This document shows, in pieces, positions 1 to 8,668 of a stretch of DNA of 64,000 nt (the stretch's first letter is position 1; every line of letters begins with the position of its first letter). Source of the stretch: Cedecea neteri NBRC 105707 = ATCC 33855 (GTDB lineage: Bacteria; Pseudomonadota; Gammaproteobacteria; Enterobacterales; Enterobacteriaceae). A program made the position numbers and the translations under genes. Below the pieces are notes generated by a model. It saw only the letters and a list, made by a program, of their open reading frames with translations, ran no database searches and was not told the DNA's origin. The stretch spans positions 33,389 to 97,388 of the forward strand of contig NZ_BCTL01000012.1 in assembly GCF_001571265.1 (NCBI RefSeq). The letters run 5' to 3'.

Positions 1-531
1 CTGCAGGGCTGCGTCGGTGCCGTTGTTGTGGGAAGTGCCGCCGTGGCGACAAAAACCGCAACCGACCCGCGCACCGTCGGGACGCAGGTTGATGACGGCA
101 CGCTTGAATTACGCGTGAACAGCGCGCTCAACAAGGATGAGCAAATCAAGAAAGAAGCACGTATTAACGTGACGGCTTACCAGGGCAAAGTGCTGCTGGC
201 CGGTCAGTCTCCTAACCCAGATCTTGCTTCTCGCGCTAAGCAAATTGCGTTGGGCGTAGACGGCGCAACCGAAGTCTATAACGAGATTCGAATTATGGCT
301 CCGGTCGGCCTGGGCGTCGCGTCGAGCGATACCTGGATCACCACAAAAGTTCGCTCTCAGCTGCTAACCAGCGATCAGGTGAAGTCTTCTAACGTAAAAG
401 TCACGACGGAGAATGGCGAGGTGTTCCTGCTTGGCCTGGTAACCGAACGCGAAGGTAAAGCCGCGGCGGACATTGCCAGCCGAGTAAGCGGCGTGAAGCA
501 TGTGACCACCGCGTTCACTATCCTAAAATAA
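1..531 (+). CDS. dolP: DolP (YraP) outer-membrane BON-domain lipoprotein, 5' end cut by window
   Basis: The reading frame is open from base 1 and begins inside the signal peptide with L-Q-G-C, a lipobox whose Cys (bases 10-12) would be lipidated; the true start lies before the window. The mature protein has two BON domains (about residues 40-105 and 110-175) and closely matches E. coli DolP, including TDPRTVGTQVDDGTLE and WITTKVRSQLLTSD. In E. coli DolP is an outer-membrane lipoprotein that binds anionic phospholipids, concentrates at division sites and supports envelope integrity. The gene end is followed directly by a GC-rich palindrome that may terminate transcription. Confidence 0.95.
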   Translation: MQGCVGAVVVGSAAVATKTATDPRTVGTQVDDGTLELRVNSALNKDEQIKKEARINVTAYQGKVLLAGQSPNPDLASRAKQIALGVDGATEVYNEIRIMAPVGLGVASSDTWITTKVRSQLLTSDQVKSSNVKVTTENGEVFLLGLVTEREGKAAADIASRVSGVKHVTTAFTILK

Positions 532-534
532 CTG

Positions 535-571
535 CCCCTCACTCTAACCCTCTCCCCACAGGGGAGAGGGG
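535..571. repeat. Dispersed palindromic repeat, copy 1
   Basis: A CCCTCACTCTAACCC lead is followed by the palindrome CCCTCTCCCC-aca-GGGGAGAGGG (548-570), just after the dolP stop. The same element recurs at 640-681, 3831-3868 and inside dsbD at 41473-41513. It is a short interspersed palindrome common in enterobacterial intergenic DNA and may act here as a terminator-like hairpin. Confidence 0.7.
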
Positions 572-639
572 ATAAACCTAAACCCGCCAGGTAAATCCCC
601 GTATGCCCTTCAGGGTCGGATAAATTTGCCCATTGAATT

Positions 640-681
640 CCCCCTCTCCCTCACAGGGAGAAGGCCGGGGTGAGGGTCAAT
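640..681. repeat. Dispersed palindromic repeat, copy 2
   Basis: CCCTCTCCCtcacaGGGAGA is followed by GGCCGGGGTGAGGGT, the same family as copy 1 in reverse layout. It lies between dolP and the convergent BglG-type regulator and ends just before that gene's stop codon. Confidence 0.65.
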
Positions 682-686
682 GGAGG

Positions 687-2597
687 TTACAGCTTACTCA
701 GGCACTCCATCGCCACTGCTTTAAAACTGTCAAAATCCCTACTCTCGCGAAGCCGGACCATTGCCCGCTCGCGCAGGAACGTCACAAACAGGTCGTAAAT
801 CGCCATCGCCTCTTCGTATTCGCTTTTGCTAATAGCCAGCAGGAAGATCACGTACGCCGTCTCATCACCCCAGCTGATACCGTGCGGCGCCAGCACGGTG
901 TAAACCACCGTTTTTTTCGCCAACAGGCCCAGCGAGTGCGGCAGCGCAATACCTTCGCCAAGCATGGTGCTGACAATGGCTTCACGCTCCACCACAGACG
1001 GATGAAAATCTGCATCAACCACGCCTTCCCGCTCCAGCTGCTCGCAGAGCGTCAGGAATAGCTGCTGCTGGGTCATTGGCTGGTCGATAATGCGGAAATG
1101 GCTGGCATCAAAGAATTTCTCCAGCATGTACGGGCGAGTTCTGTCCACCAGCACCAGTTTACCAAGCTGCTCGAGCTGATAGTCCGTCGGGAACGGCGCC
1201 ATCATCACAACGGGCTTTTCTTTCTCATTGATGCGAGCCGTGCTGATCACAAAGTCCTCATCCACGGTGTCGAGCTGCTCGTAATCACGCAGAGAGATAA
1301 TGTTGGTCACTTCCACCTGCGGATATTTACGCAGCAGCATGGCCTGCAGCATACGTACAGTCGAATTCCCGGTATCGCAAACCAGCAGCACGCGAGGATG
1401 ACGCTGGTAGCCAATGTTGTAGTGGCGCTCCAGGCCCACGCCGATGTGCAGCACCAGAAAACCAATTTCGTTTTCGCTGATGGCGTAAGGGGTATATTTT
1501 CCCCAGCTTGAGACCGCCGCCAGCGTCATATCGTAAGCCAGCGGATAATGCTGCTTGATGTTGGCCAGCAGAGGATTCGGAATGTTTATCTGATAGCGCA
1601 CCCGGGTGATCATCGTCTTGATGTGGGTAAGCAGGTCGGCGTGCAGCTGCTCGTCGCTAAGAAGGTTGTAGTTATAGTGGGTATTGATGTAGCGCAGGAT
1701 GTAGTTAACCAGCGCCTCGTCATCGTCGGCGCTGATCGCACTCGGCGCCACTTCCTGTACCTGCCGCGAGGCGATATGCACCTGCAGCCACTGCTCTTCA
1801 GCGTCGGAAAGCGGCTTACCCGCCAGCTGCTGAAGAAGAGCGGCGATCTGTCTGGCCGCCTCTTTCACCTGGACATCAACGTTATCCGCCGTAAATTCCG
1901 GCAGCGGATACCCTTCGCTGATGCGGCGCACCGCCACCGAACAATAGAGGCGAATAAACTGCTCGCCTTCATCAGTCAGGCGGATGTGGCAGCGGGTAAA
2001 GCAATCGTGCAGCGAACCGGCGAGCAACTCCGGAACACCCGCGTTCAGCGCTTCTTCCGTCAATAACGGGTTTTCACTGTCCTCTAAGGTTAACTGCCAC
2101 AGCAGATCCGTCAGGCAAGCGCGGATAGCCGTTTCGCTGCCGAACAGCTTCATGCCGTGGCGCGGGCGCGTCTCAATGGTCAGATGATAGCGGTTAAACC
2201 ATTCACGCACCTCGGCCATGTCGCTTTGCAACGTGGCGCGGCTGACAAACCACTCTTCGGCCAGATCTTCCAGCTTCAGTGAAAACGCCGCCGTCAGAAA
2301 ACGCACCACGAGGTAATGCACGCGTTCTGGAGAAGTACGCGGAATACGAAGCTGTCGTGGGCGGTGCTGAACCAGCTCGCCGTAACGCTCAGTATCCTCG
2401 ATATTCAGCTGATAGCCCGCACCGCGGGTAAGCGTAAACTGAGCCCCGAAGCCTGACATCAGTGCATTAAGCGCCGTGATATCGGCCCGAACCGTACGAG
2501 TAGAAACGGACAAACGCCGCGCCAGTTCATCCTGGGGCAGCGTTTCGTTTTGCAGCATCTCAAAAAGCTGAGCCAGCCGTTGATTGGGGAATCTCAC
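687..2597 (-). CDS. BglG-family PTS-controlled transcription regulator (HTH-PRD-PRD-EIIB-EIIA)
   Basis: This 636-residue protein starts with a DeoR/HTH_11-type winged helix (ELARRLSVSTRTVRADI, about residues 24-40) and a second Mga-like HTH, then two PRD domains (about 190-390). An EIIB-Gat-like domain carries the P-loop Cys in LLVCDTGNS (about 405-495) and a C-terminal EIIA-fructose/mannitol-like domain carries the His in GIALPHS (about 500-636). This is the MtlR/LicR/ManR layout: a DNA-binding activator tuned by PTS phosphorylation. It is the last gene of the leftward cluster that begins at 9351, so it most likely controls that operon. That is inference from position; the inducer is unknown. 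Confidence 0.9.
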   Translation of the reverse strand: MRFPNQRLAQLFEMLQNETLPQDELARRLSVSTRTVRADITALNALMSGFGAQFTLTRGAGYQLNIEDTERYGELVQHRPRQLRIPRTSPERVHYLVVRFLTAAFSLKLEDLAEEWFVSRATLQSDMAEVREWFNRYHLTIETRPRHGMKLFGSETAIRACLTDLLWQLTLEDSENPLLTEEALNAGVPELLAGSLHDCFTRCHIRLTDEGEQFIRLYCSVAVRRISEGYPLPEFTADNVDVQVKEAARQIAALLQQLAGKPLSDAEEQWLQVHIASRQVQEVAPSAISADDDEALVNYILRYINTHYNYNLLSDEQLHADLLTHIKTMITRVRYQINIPNPLLANIKQHYPLAYDMTLAAVSSWGKYTPYAISENEIGFLVLHIGVGLERHYNIGYQRHPRVLLVCDTGNSTVRMLQAMLLRKYPQVEVTNIISLRDYEQLDTVDEDFVISTARINEKEKPVVMMAPFPTDYQLEQLGKLVLVDRTRPYMLEKFFDASHFRIIDQPMTQQQLFLTLCEQLEREGVVDADFHPSVVEREAIVSTMLGEGIALPHSLGLLAKKTVVYTVLAPHGISWGDETAYVIFLLAISKSEYEEAMAIYDLFVTFLRERAMVRLRESRDFDSFKAVAMECLSKL

Positions 2598-2617
2598 TAC
2601 CGCTTCCTTTGGTTATC

Positions 2618-2635
2618 GGGGCGTTTAAGCGCCCC
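2618..2635 (-). other. Intercistronic hairpin before the BglG-type regulator
   Basis: GGGGCG-tttaag-CGCCCC is a perfect 6-bp stem between the lactonase stop and the regulator start. No T-run follows on the transcript, so it is not a standard terminator. It may protect mRNA or set relative expression. Confidence 0.4.
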
Positions 2636-2643
2636 GTCCTGCT

Positions 2644-3795
2644 TTACTTAAACGGGGTGAAGACCATCTGTGACGGGCTTCCCACCGCCGTATAATCCTC
2701 GATAAAAGTTAATTTACCGTTGCCCGGGGACACGCTAAAACGAGTAATGTTGTCGCTGCGCTGGTTCAGGGCATAAAGATGTTTGCCTGTGCTGTCCAGC
2801 GTCAGGCCTCGTGGATAGTCGCCTCTGGTCCAGATATCGTCCTGATGCGTAAGCTCGCCGTTAGCACCCACGCTGAAATGCGCGATGCTGTTATGCAGGC
2901 GATTGGCTACATACAGCTGCTTACCGTCGTGGCTCAACACCAGGCCCGCCGCAAAGCTCGTGCCCTTATAGCCTTTTGGCAGCGAAGAGATGGTCTGCCC
3001 TTCGGTCAGCGTGCCTTTCTCACGGTCAAGCCTGTAATGGGTAAGCGTAGAGGCTTCTTCGTTAATCAGCCACAGGCCTGAACCGTCTGCAGAAAAGACA
3101 AAGTGGCGTGGCCCTGCGCCTTTTGAAGAGGCGGAGATGAACGGCGGATCGTTTGGCTCCAGCACGCCTTTGTTTTGATCAAAGCGATACTGGTAGATCC
3201 GATCCAGGCCAAGATCGGTAGAGAAAACAAACTTGCCGCTTGGATCGGCGGCAATCATATGGGCATGCGGGCCGTTATGATCGCTGGCGGCGAAGCTACC
3301 TTCTACCGCTGCTTCTGGTTTCGCCGCGCCCGGCTCGCCGCTGTCCTGATGTTTGTCGCTGGCTTCCAGCAGGCTACCGTCGGCATTAACCGGCAGTACG
3401 GCGATAGAGCCACTCACATAGTTAGCCACCAGCAGGTGCTTGCCCTGCGGCGTCAAGGAAAGGTAAACCGGGCCTGCGCCACCGGAAGAAACCTGGTTTA
3501 GTTCGGTCACACTTCCGTCATCGCCCACACGTAGCGCCGCAATCACGCCTTTCTCCGCTTCGCTGGCAACGTACAACGTCTTGCCGTCCGGCGACGCGGT
3601 AAGCTGCGCGGCGTTCGGCAGCGAGCTAACCAGCGTTTTATCGCTAAGCGCACCGGTTTTAGCGTCAACCAGGAAGCGATAAAGACCTTCGCCGTTCGGG
3701 TTGTAGGTGCCAACCCAGGCGTAATGGCTTTGCGCCGCGCTGTTGCCGGCGGCGAGTAAGGCAAATGAAGCAACAAGCAGAGTGCGTGCAGACAT
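2644..3795 (-). CDS. Beta-propeller lactonase (6-phosphogluconolactonase/YbhE type), predicted secreted
   Basis: This 383-residue protein has a Sec signal peptide (about residues 1-21, hydrophobic core then NSAAQ) followed by seven-bladed propeller repeats typical of the lactonase family (for example YVASEAEKGVIAAL, HLLVANYVSGSIAVL, GPRHFVFSADG). Family members hydrolyse sugar lactones; YbhE/Pgl of E. coli is cytosolic, whereas this one appears periplasmic. It sits between the KDGP aldolase gene and the PTS-type regulator in the same orientation, so it could open an aldonolactone form of the substrate before uptake. The substrate assignment is inference. Confidence 0.8.
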   Translation of the reverse strand: MSARTLLVASFALLAAGNSAAQSHYAWVGTYNPNGEGLYRFLVDAKTGALSDKTLVSSLPNAAQLTASPDGKTLYVASEAEKGVIAALRVGDDGSVTELNQVSSGGAGPVYLSLTPQGKHLLVANYVSGSIAVLPVNADGSLLEASDKHQDSGEPGAAKPEAAVEGSFAASDHNGPHAHMIAADPSGKFVFSTDLGLDRIYQYRFDQNKGVLEPNDPPFISASSKGAGPRHFVFSADGSGLWLINEEASTLTHYRLDREKGTLTEGQTISSLPKGYKGTSFAAGLVLSHDGKQLYVANRLHNSIAHFSVGANGELTHQDDIWTRGDYPRGLTLDSTGKHLYALNQRSDNITRFSVSPGNGKLTFIEDYTAVGSPSQMVFTPFK

Positions 3796-3830
3796 GCGTT
3801 TGTCCTCGAAGTGTGGTTGATGAGGATTAT

Positions 3831-3868
3831 ACCCTCACCCTAACCCTCTCCCTAAAAGGGAGAGGGGA
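3831..3868. repeat. Dispersed palindromic repeat, copy 3
   Basis: ACCCTCACCCTAACCC followed by CTCTCCCtaaaaGGGAGAG lies between the lactonase start and the stop of the aldolase gene. It belongs to the same family as 535-571 and could end the upper part of the operon transcript. Confidence 0.7.
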
Positions 3869-3887
3869 TCTTTCTTTTACTCTTTAC

Positions 3888-4628
3888 TTACCCCACCAGC
3901 TTCTTCGTCATCGCCAGCAGCGTAGCCACATCCGCCGGACGGGTATTGCCGCTGGCCTTGTCGATAATCGAGCTGTAAATATGCGGGATCACTTTGCTCA
4001 CGCCAGCATCCAGCGCAATCTTCAGGATCTCTTCGAAGTTTTCGAGATCGATACCGCCGGTCGGCTCCAGCCAGAAGTCATGCTTCGCACAGGCTTCAGC
4101 AACCGCCTGGTACTCTTCACGGCAGTCCAGCCCGCCCATCGGGAAGTATTTGATTGAGCTGCCGCCCATATCCTTCAGCAGCGCAATAGCTGTTTCAACA
4201 GGCACGATGCCGTCTGCCGCGTCTGAGCTTAGCGGGCCGGTGGAGATTTTCACCATTCCTACGGTGCCGGTCGGCGAAACCAAGCCGTTGACTACGCTGT
4301 CATTCTGGCCCAGCAGCGCGCGGCTGGTGCCCACGCCGGTAAAGACCTGATTGACGTGCTGAGGCTGAATCTGGCCGGAGATTTCACTGACCATTGCAGA
4401 TTGGTTCGGATCGCCCGCGCCAAGGCCGACGGACAGCGCGTTGTCGATAAGCGCCGCATAGTCACGCATATCGGCAACCGCACTTTCTACGTCCGGGTAA
4501 TTTTTAGATAACACGCCGACTAGCACGTGGCCTTCTGCCGCCTGGAAAATCTCTTTGGCGTTTTCTTTAGAGCCGGCCAGGACGTTCAGGCACACGCGGT
4601 CGCGGTAAAAATTCGGGGTCAGTTTCAT
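3888..4628 (-). CDS. KDGP-type aldolase (DgaF family)
   Basis: This 246-residue TIM-barrel protein is of the DgaF family. In Salmonella, DgaF cleaves 2-keto-3-deoxygluconate-6-phosphate to pyruvate and glyceraldehyde-3-phosphate at the end of D-glucosaminate catabolism. Visible family blocks include YFPMGGLDCREEYQ and WLEPTGGIDLENFEEI near the C-terminus. The start ATG at 4628 lies two bases past the DgaE-like stop, with its ribosome site inside that gene's end. The two enzymes are therefore coupled, as in the dga operon, but here without the mannose-type PTS genes. Confidence 0.85.
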   Translation of the reverse strand: MKLTPNFYRDRVCLNVLAGSKENAKEIFQAAEGHVLVGVLSKNYPDVESAVADMRDYAALIDNALSVGLGAGDPNQSAMVSEISGQIQPQHVNQVFTGVGTSRALLGQNDSVVNGLVSPTGTVGMVKISTGPLSSDAADGIVPVETAIALLKDMGGSSIKYFPMGGLDCREEYQAVAEACAKHDFWLEPTGGIDLENFEEILKIALDAGVSKVIPHIYSSIIDKASGNTRPADVATLLAMTKKLVG

Positions 4629-4630
4629 GC

Positions 4631-5743
4631 TTATTTCTCCTTGCTTACCAGCGCTTTGATGCAGCGGTAAATAATCTCCAGCTGTGCCGCGCTTACGCTA
4701 CGCACATCCGCTTCTATAATGCCTTCGTTCGCCTTGTAGCCACGGAAGTAGATGGCGTATTCGCCCTGCTTCAGCGCGCTAACCAGCTCGCCAGTGCTGA
4801 TGCCGACTGTCGCTTCGTCGAACTTGATTTCGCTGCGGGCGATATCGCGGCCGGCTGCGTCCCACATTACGCGGGCGGTTACGCCATTCAGCGTGTTCAG
4901 GCTGTCGATAAACGGCGTCATTTTGGCGACCATTTCGGCCCCGCTTTCTTTGGCCGCGCTCAGGTAATGTTCAATCGCGCAGGTCAGGCCGAGAATGCCT
5001 TCTTTGCCAACTTTCATCGCGCGCCCGATGCCGCCAGTTTGCAGCTTCACCCACTCGACGTACTGCTCTTTGCCGATCACCAACCCGCTGGTTGGACCTT
5101 CGATAGCCTTCGCCCCGCTGTAAATCACGAGGTCGGCTCCTGAGCGGTAATAGCACTGCAAATCTTCTTCTGCCGCAGCGTCAACAATCAGCGGCAGGTT
5201 GTGTTTACGTGCCACCACCACGGCCTGCTCTACGCTGAGCATGCTCTTCTGCACCGAGTGGTGAGATTTGATATACAGAATGGCCGCCGTGCGTGGAGAA
5301 ATAGCCGCAGCCAGCTGATCCGCTGAACATTCGTTGGCATAGCCTGCTTCGACGATTTTACCGCCGCCCAGGTTCACCATAGTGCCAACCGGCGCGCCGA
5401 AGTTAACGTTGTGGCCTTTCGGCAGCACGATCTCGTTGTTCTCCAGCGGGGCCGCATGCAGGTTCTCGATCAGCCATTGATTGTCTTTCACCAGCACCGC
5501 CGCCACGGACTGGGCGATACCGGCAGAAGCGCAGGACACCACGGTCGCCGCCTCAACGTCGAGTAGCCCGGCAATGTAGGCGCCGGTTTTATTCACCAGA
5601 TCCTTCATTTCAAAGTAGTGATTCATGCCGGTGGTTACCGCGTCCACCACTTCTGGGCGTGGCGTGGACACGCCGAGGGCGGTCATGCGGCCGGATGCGT
5701 TAATTACCTGTTTTAAATTGTATTTTTCATAGATCGAAGACAT
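4631..5743 (-). CDS. DgaE-family PLP-dependent ammonia lyase
   Basis: This 370-residue SelA-like fold-type I PLP enzyme begins MSSIYEKYNLKQVINASGRMT. The likely Schiff-base lysine is in YSGAKAIEGPTSG. DgaE of Salmonella converts D-glucosaminate-6-phosphate to 2-keto-3-deoxygluconate-6-phosphate plus ammonia, the substrate for the aldolase encoded next. I chose the ATG at 5743 because the family N-terminus starts there and AAAGCAGA stands upstream; a longer frame upstream has no family similarity. It follows the amidohydrolase by 13 bases. The exact substrate in this operon is not shown by the sequence. Confidence 0.85.
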   Translation of the reverse strand: MSSIYEKYNLKQVINASGRMTALGVSTPRPEVVDAVTTGMNHYFEMKDLVNKTGAYIAGLLDVEAATVVSCASAGIAQSVAAVLVKDNQWLIENLHAAPLENNEIVLPKGHNVNFGAPVGTMVNLGGGKIVEAGYANECSADQLAAAISPRTAAILYIKSHHSVQKSMLSVEQAVVVARKHNLPLIVDAAAEEDLQCYYRSGADLVIYSGAKAIEGPTSGLVIGKEQYVEWVKLQTGGIGRAMKVGKEGILGLTCAIEHYLSAAKESGAEMVAKMTPFIDSLNTLNGVTARVMWDAAGRDIARSEIKFDEATVGISTGELVSALKQGEYAIYFRGYKANEGIIEADVRSVSAAQLEIIYRCIKALVSKEK

Positions 5744-5756
5744 GTTCTGCTTTCCC

Positions 5757-6860
5757 TTATTCACAGTCAAACCACTTCCCGGCGCGCACCGCAGCCAGCG
5801 CAACCAGCGCCCGATCGCCCGTCAGCGTTTGCTGCTCTGCGTCGGTAAATACCGTTGGCTGACGGCGCAGCTCGAAGACGGTCAGGTCGCCGTCCAGCCC
5901 TACGGCCAGGCGGCCTTTATTTTTCAGACGTAATCCATCGGCAGCATGAACGGTCACGCAGTCGATAACCTGAGGCAATGACAGGCCAATGGAGAGGAAT
6001 TTAGACATCACCGCGCCGAGTGAATGCACCGGGCCGCTGATGCGGTTGCGGCAGTAGATGTCCGAGCTGATGCTGTGCGGCAGAATGCCCTGCTGAATCG
6101 CGACACGTGCCACGTCAAAACTAAAGCTGGCGGTGCCGTGCCCGACGTCCAGACGCACGCCGCGCTGAATAGCCTGCGCCACGGAGGCTCTCAGCTGCCC
6201 GGCCGGATTGAGAATGCGGTTTGGCTTGCCGTTGTAGCAGTGGGTGATGATATCGCCGCTGGTCAGCAGCTCAGCCACTTCATCAAGGTCCGGCGGGTTA
6301 TTGCCAATGTGCACCATCAGCGGCAAATCACCGTTTTCTTTCTGGATAGCCTTGGCGCGCACCAGCGGCGTAATGCCGTTGTCACCCACCACGCTACTGC
6401 TCATGCGTGCTTTTAAGCCCACAATAAAGTCCGGGTGGCGCTTCACCGCGCCGCGCACGGCGTCAGCGTCGATATTCGCCATATTGGACAGTTCGTTCTG
6501 GGCAATCAGCCCCACGCGGGAGATGTTCAGCAATGCATAAACTTCGGTCGTCGCGCTGCGGGTGATTTGATAGAAATCGTCGACGTCATCGGCGCCGGTA
6601 CTGCCGGCATCAACGACCGTGGTCACGCCGGTGTGAATCCCTACGCTATCAGGTTCGTCGTGGTAAATAGGGGACTTGGGGTAACAGTGAACGTGGGAGT
6701 CAATCCAGCCAGCGCTAACGTAGTATTCGCCGTTCAGCTGGCGTTCTTCAGTTGCCTCGCCGGTTATCTTGCCTAAGGCGGCAATCTTGCCGTCCTTCAG
6801 GGCGATATCGATCACGGTATCGTCCACCAGCCGCGCCTCGCGCAGGATCAGGTCAAACAT
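5757..6860 (-). CDS. Amidohydrolase/deacetylase-family metallohydrolase
   Basis: This 367-residue dihydroorotase/NagA-like amidohydrolase has the metal motif HVH in GWIDSHVHCYP (near residue 57), a candidate carbamylated lysine in IVGLKARMSS, then HIG and THCYNG in the barrel, and a closing composite-domain segment (LAVGLDGDLTVFEL). Family members remove acyl or carbamoyl groups from amino compounds. In front of a DgaE-like lyase it could de-N-acetylate an amino-sugar acid, exposing the amine that the lyase eliminates. That role is inferred from gene order. Confidence 0.85.
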   Translation of the reverse strand: MFDLILREARLVDDTVIDIALKDGKIAALGKITGEATEERQLNGEYYVSAGWIDSHVHCYPKSPIYHDEPDSVGIHTGVTTVVDAGSTGADDVDDFYQITRSATTEVYALLNISRVGLIAQNELSNMANIDADAVRGAVKRHPDFIVGLKARMSSSVVGDNGITPLVRAKAIQKENGDLPLMVHIGNNPPDLDEVAELLTSGDIITHCYNGKPNRILNPAGQLRASVAQAIQRGVRLDVGHGTASFSFDVARVAIQQGILPHSISSDIYCRNRISGPVHSLGAVMSKFLSIGLSLPQVIDCVTVHAADGLRLKNKGRLAVGLDGDLTVFELRRQPTVFTDAEQQTLTGDRALVALAAVRAGKWFDCE

Positions 6861-6915
6861 ATTTTTCTCCTTAACTGGCGGGCGAGCCGCAGCCCGTCCG
6901 CCCTGGAAATACTGC

Positions 6916-7557
6916 TTACAACGCTACCGGGAAGATCGAGCCTAAAATCATTGCACCGAGGATCGCCCCGCCAGTGATCGGTTTGCCCCAGAGGTAAAAC
7001 AGCAGAGAACCCACCAACGAGCCGATGCCGATGGGAATCGAAGCCGTCATGGCGCTGAGGATAATCAACGGCCCGAGGAAGCGGCCGGAGGCGTTACCCG
7101 CGCCCATCATGACGTCCGCCCCGTAGGTGGAGTCGCTCTGGTTGATGGTGAACTTACGCGCCAGAATGATGATGTAGCCAATGGCCAAACCAATCACCAG
7201 GCCGGTGACCAGCGAAGCGCCAAAGTTAGCGACCGGGAAAACAAAACCCGCGCCCAGCAGGAGCGCCGGAACGCCGAGGCCTACGCCGGTTTGAATCGCC
7301 CCGCCGATATCCAGGATCCCCACCAGGGAGCCTTCGATGATACGGGCAAACAGGAAGCTGGCACCGAACGCCGCCACCGCGCCGTAAACGCCGGTATCAA
7401 TCCCTGACTTCAGCATCGCCACGAAGGCCACTTCGTTAAAAGCGCCGATGCCATACAGGTAGTACATGTGTGTCCCGGCAAACACGCCGGAGGAGAGCAG
7501 GCCAACAAAGATTGGGAATGACCAGTCCGCGTACCAAAAGCCTTTATTCTGTTCCAT
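6916..7557 (-). CDS. DUF4310-family integral membrane protein
   Basis: This 213-residue, very hydrophobic, glycine-rich protein has about six membrane segments and blocks such as TGVYGAVAAFGASFLFARI and GGAIQTGVGLGVPALLLGAG. It is recognised as the DUF4310 family, which always travels with DUF4311 and DUF4312. No biochemical function is established as far as I know. It starts 11 bases after the DUF4311 stop. Position suggests it is half of a two-subunit membrane channel, comparable in layout to IIC/IID of mannose-type PTS permeases; that comparison is by analogy only. Confidence 0.85.
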   Translation of the reverse strand: MEQNKGFWYADWSFPIFVGLLSSGVFAGTHMYYLYGIGAFNEVAFVAMLKSGIDTGVYGAVAAFGASFLFARIIEGSLVGILDIGGAIQTGVGLGVPALLLGAGFVFPVANFGASLVTGLVIGLAIGYIIILARKFTINQSDSTYGADVMMGAGNASGRFLGPLIILSAMTASIPIGIGSLVGSLLFYLWGKPITGGAILGAMILGSIFPVAL

Positions 7558-7568
7558 GCGTTATCCCC

Positions 7569-8345
7569 TTATTTGCCGCTCAGCGAGTTATGCAGCAGAT
7601 CCAGCCAGTTCGGCACGGTCATGTGGAAAGACTCGATCATCTTCATGTCGAACCCGCGGAAGAAGGCACTCAGAACAAAGAGGGCAACGATTGCCGTCAT
7701 CATCACTTTGGTAACGCGGTGCCAGCCGCTTTCTTCAACGCCTTTACCGATCAGGATGCCGAGCACCAGACCCGGTACGGCGTTGCCCATGATCAGCTGC
7801 GCTGCGCCGCCGAAAATGGTTGCCCAGAAACCGGATTTTTTGCCCGCGTCGATAGCCGCCAGCCAGAAAATAACCGGCATCACGGTGTTCACCAGCAGGT
7901 TAGCCGCTGGCACCAGCACTTTGACTGCCGTGACCTGCAGCGCAGCCGGCACCGCAGAGGCCGTAGAGTTCAGGAACGCCACCACGATCATGCCGATGAT
8001 GCCGCAGGCGATAGCCATTTTTTTCGGGTCGTGGAGGGTTTCCGCCACGTTGCGGTTCTTCACCATCAGTGCCGCCGCACCCCAGTTAGGGATGATGCGG
8101 TGGTCAACGTCCTGGGTGAATGCACCCGCAGCAACGGAAGATGCCCAGGCGTTGAAGAAGAAGCCGAGACCAAAGGAGAAGTGAGAAGCCGGGTCCCCTT
8201 CACAGGAGTTCAGCTCGCCGAGTGTACGAAATGCGCCCATGCCCTGAGAGGTTGGCGCATGGAACATACGCGCGGCCCCGGCACCAACGCCCACACCGAC
8301 GAGGCCGCCGATAATGAGTGATTTGAATAATATGATTAAGAACAT
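7569..8345 (-). CDS. DUF4311-family integral membrane protein
   Basis: This 258-residue membrane protein has an N-terminal anchor (FLIILFKSLIIGGLVGVGVGAGAARM) and further membrane segments around PKKMAIACGIIGMIVVAFLNS and LIMGNAVPGLVLGILIGKG. It matches the DUF4311 family by its companions and its Gly/Ala-rich segments. It lies between the DUF4312 and DUF4310 genes in one transcription unit and probably forms the transporter together with DUF4310. Function is unproven. Confidence 0.85.
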   Translation of the reverse strand: MFLIILFKSLIIGGLVGVGVGAGAARMFHAPTSQGMGAFRTLGELNSCEGDPASHFSFGLGFFFNAWASSVAAGAFTQDVDHRIIPNWGAAALMVKNRNVAETLHDPKKMAIACGIIGMIVVAFLNSTASAVPAALQVTAVKVLVPAANLLVNTVMPVIFWLAAIDAGKKSGFWATIFGGAAQLIMGNAVPGLVLGILIGKGVEESGWHRVTKVMMTAIVALFVLSAFFRGFDMKMIESFHMTVPNWLDLLHNSLSGK

Positions 8346-8369
8346 GAGTCTGCCCTTGTTAGTGTTATT

Positions 8370-8666
8370 TTATTGTGCGACGAAATCTACCTCATCGAGG
8401 TTAAGAGCCGTCACGTTGACGGAAACATCCAGCTCCACGCTGTAGCTCCGCCTTTCCCGGCGCAGGAAGAAGAACAGAAAAGCTTCTTTGCGCACCCTGA
8501 CCTGCGCCTGAACAACCTGCACATCCTGTGGCTCAATGCGCAGAAGAATGTGGTTGGTGGATTTGAGCACCGTGCCCTGAACGTGGTTCAGGGCGTCGGA
8601 GAAGGCTTTGGCTTTGGTATCGCCGCGCCCGCTGACTCGCACCGTAGTTGCGAATTTCTCTTTCAT
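8370..8666 (-). CDS. DUF4312-family protein
   Basis: This 98-residue soluble protein begins MKEKFATTVRVSGRGDTKAKAFSDALN and fits the DUF4312 family, always next to DUF4310/4311 and an SFCGS protein. A basic centre (RVRKEAFLFFFLRRERR) may touch the membrane. It starts two bases after the SFCGS gene. Its role is unknown; a cytosolic accessory of the membrane pair is the simplest guess. Confidence 0.8.
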   Translation of the reverse strand: MKEKFATTVRVSGRGDTKAKAFSDALNHVQGTVLKSTNHILLRIEPQDVQVVQAQVRVRKEAFLFFFLRRERRSYSVELDVSVNVTALNLDEVDFVAQ

Positions 8667-8668
8667 AC

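Noticed and set aside
687..1061. + strand frame beginning at the repeat near 633
   Set aside because: Starts inside a dispersed repeat and lies opposite the EIIA domain of the regulator.
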